Of a stretch of DNA of 64,000 nt, positions 35,640-48,018 are shown in pieces. Under the pieces are notes generated by a model. It saw only the letters and a list, made by a program, of their open reading frames with translations. It was not told the origin of the DNA and ran no database searches. Source of the stretch: Istiophorus platypterus. Lineage: Eukaryota > Chordata > Actinopteri > Istiophoriformes > Istiophoridae. Position 1 is the first letter of the stretch, and each line of letters opens with the position of its first letter. The translations under genes were made by a program, and so were the position numbers. The stretch spans positions 11,926,501-11,990,500 of the forward strand of contig CM029114.1 in NCBI GenBank assembly GCA_016859345.1. The letters run 5' to 3'.

Positions 35640-36170
35640 AGAAAATACATTCTTACAACAGGATATTCAGTCTATCAACTGTGTTTTATAGTTACAAAGA
35701 ATCAAGCTACTTCTGTAAGTCTTTCACTTGTTGACAATAATTAAAAGTAGTAATACCGAAAGTATTACTACGCCTGGCATCTAAAACTTATGGAAGTAAA
35801 AGTATAGAAGTATTCATATCAAAATATACATAAAGAGCATCAAAATGATACTATTATATCATAAGATCATTATGACTGATGCATCATTACTAAGCAGGAT
35901 TTTAACGCTGCAGCTGGTCAAGTTGGAGTGTAACTATTCAACATACTGTTTATTCATAACAATGCCTTATAGTTTATAGACTGGTCACATCATGTATGTA
36001 CAATCTCAATCTGCAAAGTTAGTAGAAACTATAGCAGTCAAATAAATGTAAAGGGAAAAAGATTGAAAGTGTAAGGTAACACAAAATGGAAATACTCAAG
36101 TAAACTATGAACATATAAAAATTCTCTACTTACAGAGTAAATGTACATATTTAGCATTTTTTTAATCACT
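35640..36170. repeat. Probable fish interspersed repeat, degenerate
   Basis: Phrases such as AAAATGGAAATACTCAAGTA, GTAAAAGTATAGAAGTATT and CAGAGTAAATGTACAT resemble a dispersed, probably non-autonomous repeat that I recall from many teleost introns and spacers. Boundaries are approximate and the class is uncertain. Confidence 0.45.
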
Positions 36171-36860
36171 GATCTCCAAAAAGGCAAGAGCAACACTATT
36201 CAGAAAAAGTGAATACAGGAAACGGAAATTTATCTAAATAGCCAGTGGGTGTCAGTGTTTGTCTGCCTATGTTGACTTTCCTGTCCAGAGTTGGTTACTG
36301 GTTTTTAGATTCTGATGGTAAACTGAATCCAGAGTTTAACAAGGAACAGACAGAGGATCACTTCAGCACCGATGTCTCTTTACGAAGTGTTTGTCTCTTT
36401 AGGTTGAGGTTATAGAATCCCCATGCGACACACATCATGTCCACTCTCCTGATCTCATGATTCCCCACACTGTGCTGAAGTTAGACGTCTCCAGTAGTTA
36501 GCAAGCTGGTTCTTATGTAAATAATAGCTTCTATGTCAACGTGCAACCCGAGCCAGCAGTCAGGGGCTGCTTCTGGGCTTTTCCAGTGGAAACAGTAATT
36601 GTCAAAGATAATATTCAACTGATAAAGTACCAGAAATTACTGTATCCCATGACCCGTGGTACACTGAGGGACCATTGCTGCCTTTTTACCCATTGTGAGT
36701 TTATCTCAGAACAGAATATAATTTTTGTCCCCAAGTGAAAGTAACAAAGAAAAAAAGCATCAGCCAACCCCAAAATTAACTGAGTAAACAACATACTTTG
36801 GAACGGCACATGTATATAATGTCCCACAAATCACACTAGACATAAGGGAAAAAAATAACA

Positions 36861-37745
36861 AGCTACGAAGTCCAAGGAACTCTCTGTAGACCTCATCGAT
36901 ACACAGATCAGGCTAGAAAACCATTTCTGAAGCTTTGAGTGCTCCCAGGTCACAGTGGCCTCAGTAATTGTGAGATGAAAGAAGTTCTGAAGCACCAACT
37001 TTCTAGAGTTGACCGTCCAGCCAAACCGAGTAACCAGATGAGAAGGGCCTCATTCAAGGGGGTGACCAAGAACCCAATGGTCACTCTAATGAAGCTTCAG
37101 GGGTCCCCCGCAGAGATGGGACAACCCGTTAGAAGGCCAATCATCTCTATGAACTATTCGCTATAGTAGAGAAGAATATACTTTGAATAAAAGACATAGC
37201 CGGCTTGAAGTTTGCCAAAAGGCATTTAAAGGACTGTGAGGGTACGGGGAAAAAGATTTTCTTGTCTGATGAGACAAAAATTGAACCCTATTGAATACCA
37301 GGCACTGCTCATCACTTCGCAGATACCATCCTTACAGCAAAGCATAGTGGTGAGACGCTGGTCAGAATCGAGGGATAGATGAATGCAACCAAATGCAGCC
37401 AAGACAATACTGGAACTGACTTTACTTGAGTGGAAAAGCTGAAGCCCAGACTTAAACCCCATAGAACATCTGTGGAGACCTGAACACGGCACTTCGCAGA
37501 CACTTCCCATTTGATCTGACAGAGCTTGAAAAGATCTGCCAGGAATAATGTTGTAATCTACACATTGTATATAATGACCCAAGTAGACTAGAAGCTGTAT
37601 TTGCTTCTAAAAGCGCCTTTACAGAGTACTGACTCAAGGGTCTCTGTGCTTCTGTAAATGAGATATTTCAGATTTTAATTTCTAAAGGCAAATTTTCACT
37701 TTGTCATTATGGGTTATTGACTTTAGACTGATGGGCAAAAACACC
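36861..37745 (+). mobile_element. Decayed Tc1-like DNA transposon
   Basis: Reading plus-wise, the DNA follows a fish Tc1-like transposase gene. There is a helix-turn-helix region (CACAGTGGCCTCA near 36951, GTGACCAAGAACCCAATGGT near 37062), then TGCCAAAAGGCATTTAAAGG (near 37213), a TTGTCTGATGAGACAAAAAT phrase (near 37262), and CCATAGAACATCTGTGGAGA (near 37459), the IEHLWRDL-like segment. A 3' end of the TTTGTCATTATGGGTTATTG type closes it. Large internal deletions and stops leave no usable frame. An inverted terminal repeat at the left end was not found. Confidence 0.85.
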
Positions 37746-40700
37746 AATTTTATCTGTTCTGAAGCCAGTGCATTTATTTCCCAACTTTTCAGGAAATCTG
37801 ATCCACATCAATGCCTTTTACCAAATATTCTGTGTAGCTGTTATTGTGAAACATTCTCTTTAATGATGTCTGGTGTTATTTACTCTCGCTAACATTTTAA
37901 CATATTGTTAATCAACTCTGAGCATCTTCTGACATGATGGCCAAAATTGGGATTAAATGATATTTGAGTGGTAGTATAACACACTTTTTACTCAGTGTAG
38001 CACGAAAACCAGTCTCCGTCTCCATCTATGGGTTACTGAGAGAGAAGAATTTGATATTACAACTTGACATTGTTTGGACACATCTTGATGGGATGTGATT
38101 GATGTGAGATGATGTGGGTGCCATATTTGTTCATCACTGGTTTGAAAGTGGTCATGACCTTTTTGGTTTAGGTGTATTTGTGTACATGTGGGGGACTCTT
38201 GTCCATAATAAATCCTCCACTGGTAGTACTGTTATCATTGACCCCCATGGAAGGATTACCGGGTGGAGGCCCAGGGGCCCCCCGATCCCTTTGGCCCCTG
38301 GACTTGTGCCCGATGCCCCCTCATCTATCGCATCTATCACTCTGATAAAAAGCTACACTTAACTGTAAATGTTATTAGAGAATTTTGGTTACATGACTAG
38401 GTACGGTTGAGATCACACAAAACATCATGTTACAATCTTAATGTAGCATACACAGACAAAAGTGTACAAAGAAACACATTTATTAAGATATATATTTACA
38501 ACTCCACAGGATCCAGTTATTTACAAGAATCAGGAGTACACATGAAAAAAAAAAGTACAGTTGTAATGAGGAGTATGTAGTAATTACAAATATGGCACTG
38601 AGTGGTAAGAAAGAGTGTGTAAACATGAACAAGCTTTAAGTGGGGGATAAAAAGAATATTTGACTCTGTTGTTGCTTTATACATTTATCACAAGTTTTCA
38701 TATAACAGACATATACTGTTTAATTTCCTTTGTGTAAACACTGAAGAACTCAGTTCTTCAAGGCAAAGGAAAAGCTCTGTGTAACCTGCTGCAGGTTCAC
38801 CTCAACTCTAAATGAAATGGCTGCTTTTACTTCTATGCTATGCTTTTCTATTAATGGTTTACTGTAAATTATAAGCTTCCGGGTATTGTCTAGAAATAAT
38901 AAAAAAAAAAAAACAACACATAAATTTTAACTTTGTTTACAAGTTTGCATTAAAATTAATGCTGGTGAGAGAGCCTGTGTGCTCTGATTTCAAGTAATTA
39001 TCTCTATGTTCAGTGAAGTGCCACCAAGAGGTACCAGCATGCCATTCATTATCATGAGCCTTGAAAACAGCTTGTAGCTTAATTTCCAGTGAAAACTTAG
39101 AGAGCAAAAAAGGTAAAATTAAACACAAACGACAAAGGTATATCATCAATACGCAGATTTCATCAAAGAAACGCATTAACAACAATTCAAAAACAGAGGA
39201 AAATGGATGAATGATCACTGATTGACAGTAAAGACAAAGGTAATGTGCAACGAACTGCACAACACTTAAAATGTGCTGACACATTTTGTTTCTGTCAGGC
39301 TGCTTTTTAGACAAACTCAAGTGGAATCTTATAGTTATGGAGCACCATTAAGTTACAGATGCAGTTTTGTAAGTTATTTTTTTTATTTTTTTGTTTTTTT
39401 TTTTTTAAGGAAAGTACCCCTTCCAGTGGCTACTGCTCCACTAAAATAACAGTCAATCGAGACAAAAACTGAGCGGCTGAAATGAGCTTCATCACGCTTA
39501 CATTAAGATTAAAGTGCTTAAGGCTGAGTTTCTGACTTTACATGCCACACCTACTGGTTTCTCTCAGTTTATTTAGAGATTTATGTGATGTTACTGTCGA
39601 AACCATATAAACTGCATTTTAAAAAACCTCTTACATCCATGATTTCCATTTTACATACTAGTTCTATATCCAACTCAGCCCCCCAAAAAAACTCTGCTTG
39701 CAAACTGCATGTATCCTTATGATATGAGTGCGATCATCTCACATATGGAAAGATTTTGAAGCTAATTCTCCATAGCTTTAAGTAGATCTCATCAAACATT
39801 CAACAAAGTGCTAACCAGCCAATCTCACACTAAACTTATGACTATTTTACAGATATTTTCAAATACTTAACATTAATGAAATACATTTAGGAAAGCCAAT
39901 GTCCTAATAGTAGACAATAGGCATGCAGTGCATTTCCAGAATCACTTCGGCTTTATACACAACCTTAAATGAAGTATTTAAACTGCAGCTGTGAGACATA
40001 TAAAACTGAGGTCCTTTATAAATGAAGTGCCACCTCAGAGAAAAAGAAAAATCTACCTTCATGAGTCCCGTTTATAACTTCTGACCCCCCCATCATTATA
40101 GGCTTCTTGTGGGCCACTTCACCATCATACCTGCATATACTGCATTTGTTTAATTTGTACTGTATTAACCTACAGTACATTTCACAGGTTGCGCTTCATT
40201 CAGAAATAGAGCCACAAATACCTCTAAAAATAACTCTAATTTTATTATGTACATATGAATGTGAATCTTTGTTCTGGACACACTAGCTGATTTATTTACT
40301 TCCCTTCACTGCTGGTGTCCAAATTGCAGAGTTCTGTAAAAAAAAAACAAACAAACAAAAAAAACAAACAAACAAAAAAACCTGTGTAAACACGATCAGT
40401 TCAAATTGCAATGTTAATGATAAAACCAAATAGTACTTACTTGGTACAATCCTCCTTGCCTTTGGTGACCCCCTGGAGTTCCTAGGTAAACAAACTGCAG
40501 AAAAAAGGGGCATATTTAAGAACAAGTGCAAGAAAATCAAGGCATGAAATGCACAAATGCATAACAAAACCTGGTAACAGCTCTTTTGATGCTGTGCTTT
40601 TGTTAAGTGCATGGAGTCTGATGAAGGTGTATGTAACAACTGAATTGCATTTCTCACAATAAAATTGTGCAAGTACGTCCAAGTAGGTATTGATTCACAA

Positions 40701-40782
40701 CATTATCACGAATAATTGACCTTTATTGATCTTTGATCCCAGCTCAAGTGAAATGGAACTTGAATCAATGAACTGTTGATAC

Positions 40783-43700
40783 TTACCAACTCTCTCTCAC
40801 GGCTTCAATGTCACTCACTAGATTCTGTGCTAAGCAGATGCCAAAAATCTGAAACCAGACACAAAGAAATGGCCTGTTAGGTTTTGTTGAAGGTCGACAG
40901 AGAGCAGAAACAAAAGTGAACTGTTCACACTGCTCCTCACCTGTAGTAATGCAATCCCAATAAAGATGCCTGCCACCACTGTCAGGTTGTCTTGAAGCCA
41001 CTTCTCGAACTGAGGGACGCAGCCTTTTATATAGATGAAAGTCCGCTGCTCAGAGTCCTGGAGGAACATTTACAAAACACACAAGTCAAACCAATTTTAT
41101 TAATCATTATTAATCATGTAAATGAAATGTTTTGGCTTTTACTTTGATTATTATCCTTTGAAAAGTTTTAAAACTTAGAGTTACTGTGTGCAATCATCTT
41201 TACTTGACTTCGCAACAGTGGACAACATTCTAAGAGGATCTTTAATGGTGGCACATGATACTCCTTTTATTTAGTGGTCACTTCAAAAAGCCCTTCACAA
41301 TTAAATCCCTCTGAACTACTGTTATCTGGTTGTTATCACACGCTTGGCTCACTGTGTTCCTGCTCCAAAACCCTTAAAACTGCTTCACTCTGCCTTTTTC
41401 CTCACATTTAAAGTCAAGAAAACAAACCCTTTCCGTACATTATGCTACTATGGAGTAAGGCCAAAGCTAACGATGGGGGAGGGGTTTCATTTCTCAGTGC
41501 ATTGCTGTGGCATGAGTAATACCACATGATCCAATACACTGATGTAGAGCCAGCTGCTGTATTTTGAAGAGAGAGTTGAGAAACATACTGAAGGAGGAAT
41601 ATTTTGTACAGGGTGGAGTACCTGATGAGTCCATGAAACCATATAAGCCTACCTCAGGCAAAAGAGACAAGAGCAATTTCCACTCTTCATACCGTTTTCT
41701 AGCACTGGCTCACTTTAAGATGAGGGTCTGTGATCAGTGTCAGCTATCTCACCGTTTTCGCTCGGATGTCGTATCCACACTGAGTGTTGATGACATCCTC
41801 CTGTGAAGAGAAGACGGTTAATGCTCGGACAATTAATCATTTACTTTTTCTTTTTTTTTCTTTTACAGTTATAATAATTCTGTCACTTTATGCCACCGTC
41901 AAGATCGACACGCTGTACCATAACCTCACCAGGAGCACTGCTGTCCAGCATGTTACTGTACTGGGTTTGTCTTGTGTAAATCTGAACAGAACCAGAGCTG
42001 TAGACCTAAAGTCAACATCTGTATGTGAGGCAGATTTAGTTCTTAAGAATTAGGACTCTGGACTTCACTTAAACTTGGCTGCTGTGAGACTTGACACACA
42101 TGTAAAGCATTAAGACACCATCTGTCCTTTGACCGTCAAAAGGGACAAGGAAAAGCTCCCACCAAAGTATTGCCTGTGTAGCCACAGGACTATACAGCTT
42201 ATTAAGCACTATTGTACAAAAACCATTAAATCACATTACTGCACTGTTTACTTCTTTCAGAGTGTATAGTTTTCCAAAAACTGCAGTGCCCAGTTGTTTT
42301 AAATTTCATAGCATTCTTTTAATGAAATTGTATATTTGTGATCCTTTTTAGAAGATTTAGTTCTTGTATAGATTGAAATGGGCTTGGTGCTGAGAACCAT
42401 AAACAAGGTAGAGTCAGAAAGCATTGAGAGGTGAACGAATACATTGTTGGTTTTGATCTTTTTATGGTATTTGATGATGGCAAAAAATATATAAAAATGC
42501 CAGCCTTATCCTTTGAAAAACTGTATGCGTTTTAATATTCAGAAGTTACGGACCTAAAATAAACCCTTGCAAATGTCTTGAAATTTGCTCCTGAAAACTG
42601 CTTCGGTGTGGTTGCTGTGTCTTATGATTGCAAGACACAACACAGAAATGTTGCTCTCAAAGAGGATGACCTCTTTGGAAAAGCACCTACTTGGATAAAC
42701 AAGTAAAAAGTACCCTTGTGCAACTTTCCTTGAAGTGAAGCAACTTTCATTTTGCTATCACTGCTTTGCTTCATCAGTAGCTGTTAAGAGTTTTTTTTTT
42801 TTTTTTTTTTGCCTCGGTCAAGGTAGTTCCTTAGAGCCACTTCTAGACAGTTCTGTTCTGGCAGAGTCTGAAAGGACTAAACACTAAGGCCTGGATGTCC
42901 TGTTGGAAGTCAGCCATGATAGTTGACAACGTCAGCAAGCCTTCTGGAGGACACAGATAACCCAGTTATCTGTCACCGGATGGACCTTCACGATTTCCCC
43001 TCCGACCACTGGCAGTGTGAAGGTTTCAGCATGTTAGCCAGAGACCTACTTAGTTTAAATTCCAGCTCCGATACACAAAAAAAACAAACTACATCCAAAG
43101 GATTTTTGTGCTTTGCCATGAAAGGGAATGAATTGGCTGTGAATTAGAAGGACTTGTGCCTTGACTTTCAGCTTATTCTTTGATTACTTCAAGTCTGGTA
43201 CTTGTTACCATTCTCTTGTTGGCTGGTCATTCTCAGTCTCAATTAATCCTTGCATGTAGTCAATGGAAATGTCCTTTTGCCATGGAGATTACTATAAATT
43301 CACTGATAACCACTGTATCTCTCTAGCCATCTGTTGTTTATTCCCTCAAGCACATGAGCATCAAGGCTGTGTTCCTATCTCCCCGTCCATCTTGTTGCTG
43401 ATCTTTAGATACAACATCTATTGCATGTCTGTCCGTCCTGCAAGAGGGATCTCCCCTCTCTTGCTAGTCCTAAGGTATAAAGGGTAAAAGGGGGGGGTCC
43501 CTTTTCCGATTTGAGGGGCAAAGAACAGAGAGTTATATATGCCGTACAGATTAAGCCCTGTTAGGCAACTCTGTGATTTGTAATATTGGGCTATATAAGT
43601 AAAATCTGACTCGATATAACTTGTATTTTGGGGAAGACATACTGCTGGATCTTTGGTGCAGCAAGAAAAGGGCACTCCACATTTCTCTCGACTTGGGTTC

Positions 43701-46700
43701 GAATCAGTGCAGTTGAAGTAGATGTTCAAATTCCAGTCGTCAGCCCCAAAAGCTCCACAGCACTCCCACTAAAAGGGTAAATGGAAAATGATACCTCACA
43801 TATATGTCAACAATGTCCTACAGAAATGAACAACCACGATCCATACAAGGAAAAAACAATACTTAGGACAAAGACAAGTAGAACTCACATATTCCTGGGT
43901 GAAATCTATCAGGTTCTGAAGGTCAATGTCGTCCCTGTATGCTCGGATGTTGTTGTTAATGAAAAAGTTGAGCTGGTCCTTTATCCAGTCTTTGAAGACG
44001 AAGGCCAGGACTCCTGCAGTCAGCTCCAGAAAGAAGATGATACCAAGGAACACAGAGAACTGAAAATACACGAGCAAGATCTCTGAATTAAAAAATGTTA
44101 CTGTAAATCCAAGGAAGACTGAAACATCTCTCATGAAAGCTTTGGGAAACGTACAAACTTGAGCAGGAAAGAGTTTTCACGCAGTGCCCCGATGCAACCA
44201 GCAAATCCGAGGATGAACATTACACCACCCACCACAAGGAAGAGCCAGACGGGGTCGAAACCCCCCAGATCTGTGATGGATGAGATGTTAGAGAGAACGC
44301 CCTGGTGAGGAAGCAAAAGAGGAGGAGGGGGAGTGGTTAGAAGGATCTAGTTATTCAAAGAAATAATCACACTTAAGTCCACTGTCCTCACTAATAGATG
44401 GTAAAAGGAATTATTCCCTAAGGGAATATGTTTGGTGAGCTTCAAGGCTTGTAGGTCTGCACCCTCCCTAAAAACTCAACTTGAATAATGTGACACTGGA
44501 GCTAACATGACCAGTTGTTTATTTCAATCAGTCGAATTCTACTTCCACATTTGCACAATAAATATGAGCTAGCAGCCTGTTAACATAGCTCAGCACAAAG
44601 ACTGGAAATGGGGATGCAGCTTATGTGGCCCTGCCCAAAGTTAGAAAAATCCATCTGCTAGCACCTATAAAGCTCATTAACTTACATTTTTTAGGTCGTT
44701 TTTGTAATTCATTGAAATAATGTGTAAAAAATGAAAAGTCTTATGGGGCGTTTATGTACCAGGATATTTCCTGGCACCGGTTGCCAGTAAACCGCACATA
44801 GCCCCCCCTACCCCCATTGCACTTAAGTTTGTGCATGATATAATGTGTTCCTTACTGTACTTTAGAGGTACTGGTGGATTTTGTCAATTCAGACAGAGCC
44901 AGGCTTGCTGTTTCCCAAGTTGGTGCTAAGCTAAGCTAACCGGCTGCTGGTTCCAGCTTCATATCTAACATATGGACATGCGAGAGGCATCAAGCTTTTC
45001 ATCTAACACTCTGCATGAAACCACAGTAGCCTATTTTCCAAAGTTTATTTTGACCAAACATTTAATTAAATAATCTCAACAATAAATCATCACTTTAATA
45101 AATAGTGAGAATGAACATTAGCTACAGCCATGTGTGAAGGATGAAGCAATTATCATCTTTAAAGGTCCTTAAATGAAAAAACACTCGCTGGACTGTCTGT
45201 CTCCTTTTTACAGCCCCAGTGCGGAGAGTCAACAATGAACTAATCTGTGAAATGTATTGCTTCCATTCAGAGTCTAATGTTCCAAGGCAGGTCCCACCAG
45301 AAAGCATGACACTCTTTTCTCATTCTGTAAAGCCACTGCTTCCATTTCATGCAGACAGATGGATGTAAATTACAAGTCGTGAATGTAAATGATCCACTTC
45401 GTTTATGAACTGTCCATGAGTGAAAAGATTCGCAGAATTAATAGATGCATGAGACTCACCTTCTCGCTCCACGCCCACAACCCAATGCCAAGGAATGCCA
45501 CTCCAAGGAACTGACAGAGAAAGCAAGAGCAAGAAAGCAACAAGAGCAACCGGAGAGCAGGATTATTTTTCCTGTGACTGTAACATGTGGTCATCACACA
45601 GAAGCACGAAGAGAAAAACCACAGAGAATTTTTCCTGGCTGTGGTCGACTACTAAACATTTCTCATCTCAGGCTGCAGTATCAGCAGGGGAAAGCATCTT
45701 TGAACAGCCTGAACGCATTATGACTGTACAAGTTCCTACCTACGAGAGAGTTTGAAGCCACGCTTCAAGTTAGGAGTCAAGGCAATGATGGCATTTTTTT
45801 AAACTGGCGGACTGGCTTATTTTGAAATGAAGCACAAAAAGATAGACTTAACTATCATTATAACGGCCTTGAAACAGTATAATTTATTTATTGTGACTTT
45901 GCATTTCGTTAGACATTACTTTATTTGTCTTACTCTTTGGCAGTTGGTCAGACTATAGCAGCAACTTAAAGATGTCACATCTGGCTGTGGTAACTTGGGA
46001 ATTTGTCATCACTTTCTTCTATGATAGAGTGAATGACTTTTGAATAAATGGAACAAAACCAATTATACTTGCACTGGTGCTTGGTGTTGGACCAAATGAG
46101 AGACCTAAGATTGAGCAGAATTTGATTAAATAAGCCTCTGCTCTATGAACCTAAAATTGACTGTAGGAACAATGATCTGGTGGCTTTAATAGATACAGAC
46201 TTGTAGGATGTCAGAACATACTGACATAACAACTCATCATCAAAGCAGAACAAAACTTCACCTGAAGTCTTTGAAGTGTGCACAAAAGCTCAGGCTAGCA
46301 AGTGTACCTTTTGTGGACATGCATAGTTTGGATATCACTGATTAGACATTCTGAGACTTTATCTGTCTTTCACATAGCAACAGAAGATATGTGTGACTTA
46401 ATTTAGCCCTAAACTTGATTTCAAGATAATGCGATTCTTAACAAGATTAATACTAATTCATGACAAGAATAAAAACCCACTAAACCTGCTTGACAAGAAT
46501 ACCTAAAAAACCCACTGTTAACAAATGACGACGAGCTCCACAGAACTGCCGTTAAATCCATTCAGACATAGATATAAATAGATATAAAGCACTTTGCAGA
46601 TTAAAATTTCAAGCGATTATCTATGAAAGAGATGCAGAGGAAAGAGGAACAGATGTTTTTGACACAGCCGTCTTCCTCTGATGATAGTCGTGGTGTGAAT

Positions 46701-48018
46701 GGTAAAGGGACCACTGACTGTAAAGTTTGGCTAGGTTCCTCTGTGGGGGGGCTGATAGGTGGCCTTCCTCTCCATGGCACAACCTTCAGAAAGAGGTAGG
46801 CACCATGATGATATAGTGAGACCATATAAATCCCTCATCCGTTGGTGAAACATTTTTCTGTGCTGGTTATAGTATGATACTTCTTTATAGACTCTATAGG
46901 TCTTTTGCAAGAAGTCACTTCTAGCTTAAGAACATTGTGATGAACATTTTCACGATTTTCTGACATCCTGTGGGCTCAACACTATCAATTCATCAAAAAT
47001 TGATTAGCAGAATAATCATTGTTAAAAAATGTACTCGTGGCAGCCCTAATCACCTCTCATCCATTTGCATTTTGACCATGATTAATCTGATGCTCTTAGC
47101 ATTTCCTGTTCTGTCTGAGAAACTTTCCCAAACCCAAAATTATTTTTAATGTAGAACAAAAACAAGAAGGGGATTCTCATGTTTGGGAACCAAGTATTTA
47201 GGACTTTTTTTTAAAAAAAAAAAAACAAAACAGTTTTTAAAAAATGAGACAAATATCAAAATAGTTGCCAATTAGTTTCAGCTCTACTCCATACAGCCCA
47301 TGACTGGTATTAGTCAGTATTAATTTGTATTCATTCAATACCTGGTATTAATGAATGCCAGTACTACAGCCATTTGTTATCGCTGTCAACACCTTTGCAA
47401 AGCATGTCTGACCCTGCTTCTTCTCCTCAGCAGACAGAACAAGTATCCAGCCCGATTAAAACTAGTAACTGGAGGCCCAGAGTGGGACCTCCAGAAATCC
47501 ATGGTGGGTCCAAGCCACAGAGGAAGAAGCACCGCCCCCCCCACCCAAACATCCCCGATACCGTACTGTAACATGTCCTCAGATGAACAAAGCACTGATG
47601 TTATATAACATTCAGGGAGGTAAAAAAAAGGCCCCTCGTCAGATGCCCCGGCCCCCGATGCTGACAACAACAGGGGGCAACAAAAAAGAAAAAAGGAAAA
47701 CGCGTGGTGACAGCTGACAGCGGGAGCAAGTGCACGGGAGCGGTGAGCCCGTACTGCAGGGATGAAACCAGCGGGAACAGAGAGAGAAGAGAAGAGAGGA
47801 AAGGAGAAGAAAGGAAAAAGAAAGGAAGAGAAAAAGAGGCCACGATCCTCAGAGAGTCGGAGGTGAACGCTGGCCGCCGATGGAGAACAAAAAAAAAAAC
47901 GCCGCGTCCCGTCCAGGCCTTGCGGCGGACTTACCCAGAATATGATGTTGAATCCGAAAATGAAATACTTGATGCAGCAGCTCACTTCGTGAGCCTTGAA
48001 ATGCTTCCTTGACATCAT
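40783..48018 (-). CDS. tspan5: Tetraspanin-5 (8 exons)
   Basis: A four-pass TspanC8 tetraspanin; family members bind ADAM10 and direct its ER exit and substrate choice. Exons: 1, 47935-48018; 2, 45460-45510; 3, 44155-44301; 4, 43889-44059; 5, 43643-43768; 6, 41753-41800; 7, 40941-41057; 8, 40783-40848. All are in phase, giving 269 residues (human 268). Features: N-terminal HEVSCCIKYFIFGFN (TM1), TM2 about 63-85, TM3 about 95-117, and a large loop with ECCG at 153-156 and exactly eight Cys. It ends in TM4 and LAQNLVSDIEAVRESW. N-glycosylation sequons are at N50, N170 and N233. Two adjacent ATGs occur: the second (48015) gives the family-like MSRKH start and has A at -3, so it may be the true start. 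TSPAN14 and TSPAN17 fit less well. No poly-A signal is assigned. Confidence 0.97.
42791..42810. repeat. T20 homopolymer run
   Basis: Run of T in tspan5 intron 5, between exons 5 and 6. Confidence 0.95.
44490..45060. mobile_element. Degenerate fish short repeat (MITE-like) in tspan5 intron 2
   Basis: It carries a left phrase, TAGCTCAGCACAAAGACTGG, and a right phrase, GCTAAGCTAAGCTAACCGGC followed by TGCTGGTTCCAGCTTCAT. I recall both as the partly complementary ends of a non-autonomous element abundant in teleosts. The middle contains CAGAGCCAGGCTTGCTGTTT. The class is probably hAT-like, but that is recollection. It lies between tspan5 exons 2 and 3 and adds no exon. Confidence 0.6.
45511..47934. 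other. tspan5 intron 1, 2.4 kb
   Basis: First intron of tspan5. It contains a purine-rich GAGAGAAGAG-type tract near 47778-47840 close to exon 1, and otherwise no recognised element. The long frame running from exon 1 into this intron is a read-through shadow. Confidence 0.8.

Larger units (their letters stand above)
34349..40782. other. Intergenic DNA between mttp and tspan5
   Basis: No gene is supported. It includes an ATCGAT-rich cluster (34443-34470), an (ATT)n run, a CpG-rich patch at 34690-34940, interspersed repeats (35640-36170) and a dead Tc1-like element (36861-37745). The part from about 38480 to 40782 is low-GC and may be a long tspan5 3' UTR: the tspan5 strand has AATAAA at 40722-40727 (only about 60 bases after the stop) and at 38479-38484. 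Confidence 0.6.

Noticed and set aside
47386..48018. 210-residue minus-strand frame starting as tspan5
   Set aside because: Only the first 28 residues are tspan5 exon 1. The rest is read-through of the donor into intron 1.
40783..48018. TSPAN14 or TSPAN17 instead of TSPAN5
   Set aside because: The N-terminal EVSCCIKYFIFGFN, the loop phrase FGADDWNLNIYFNCTDSN and the LAQNLVSDIEAVR tail fit TSPAN5 best.
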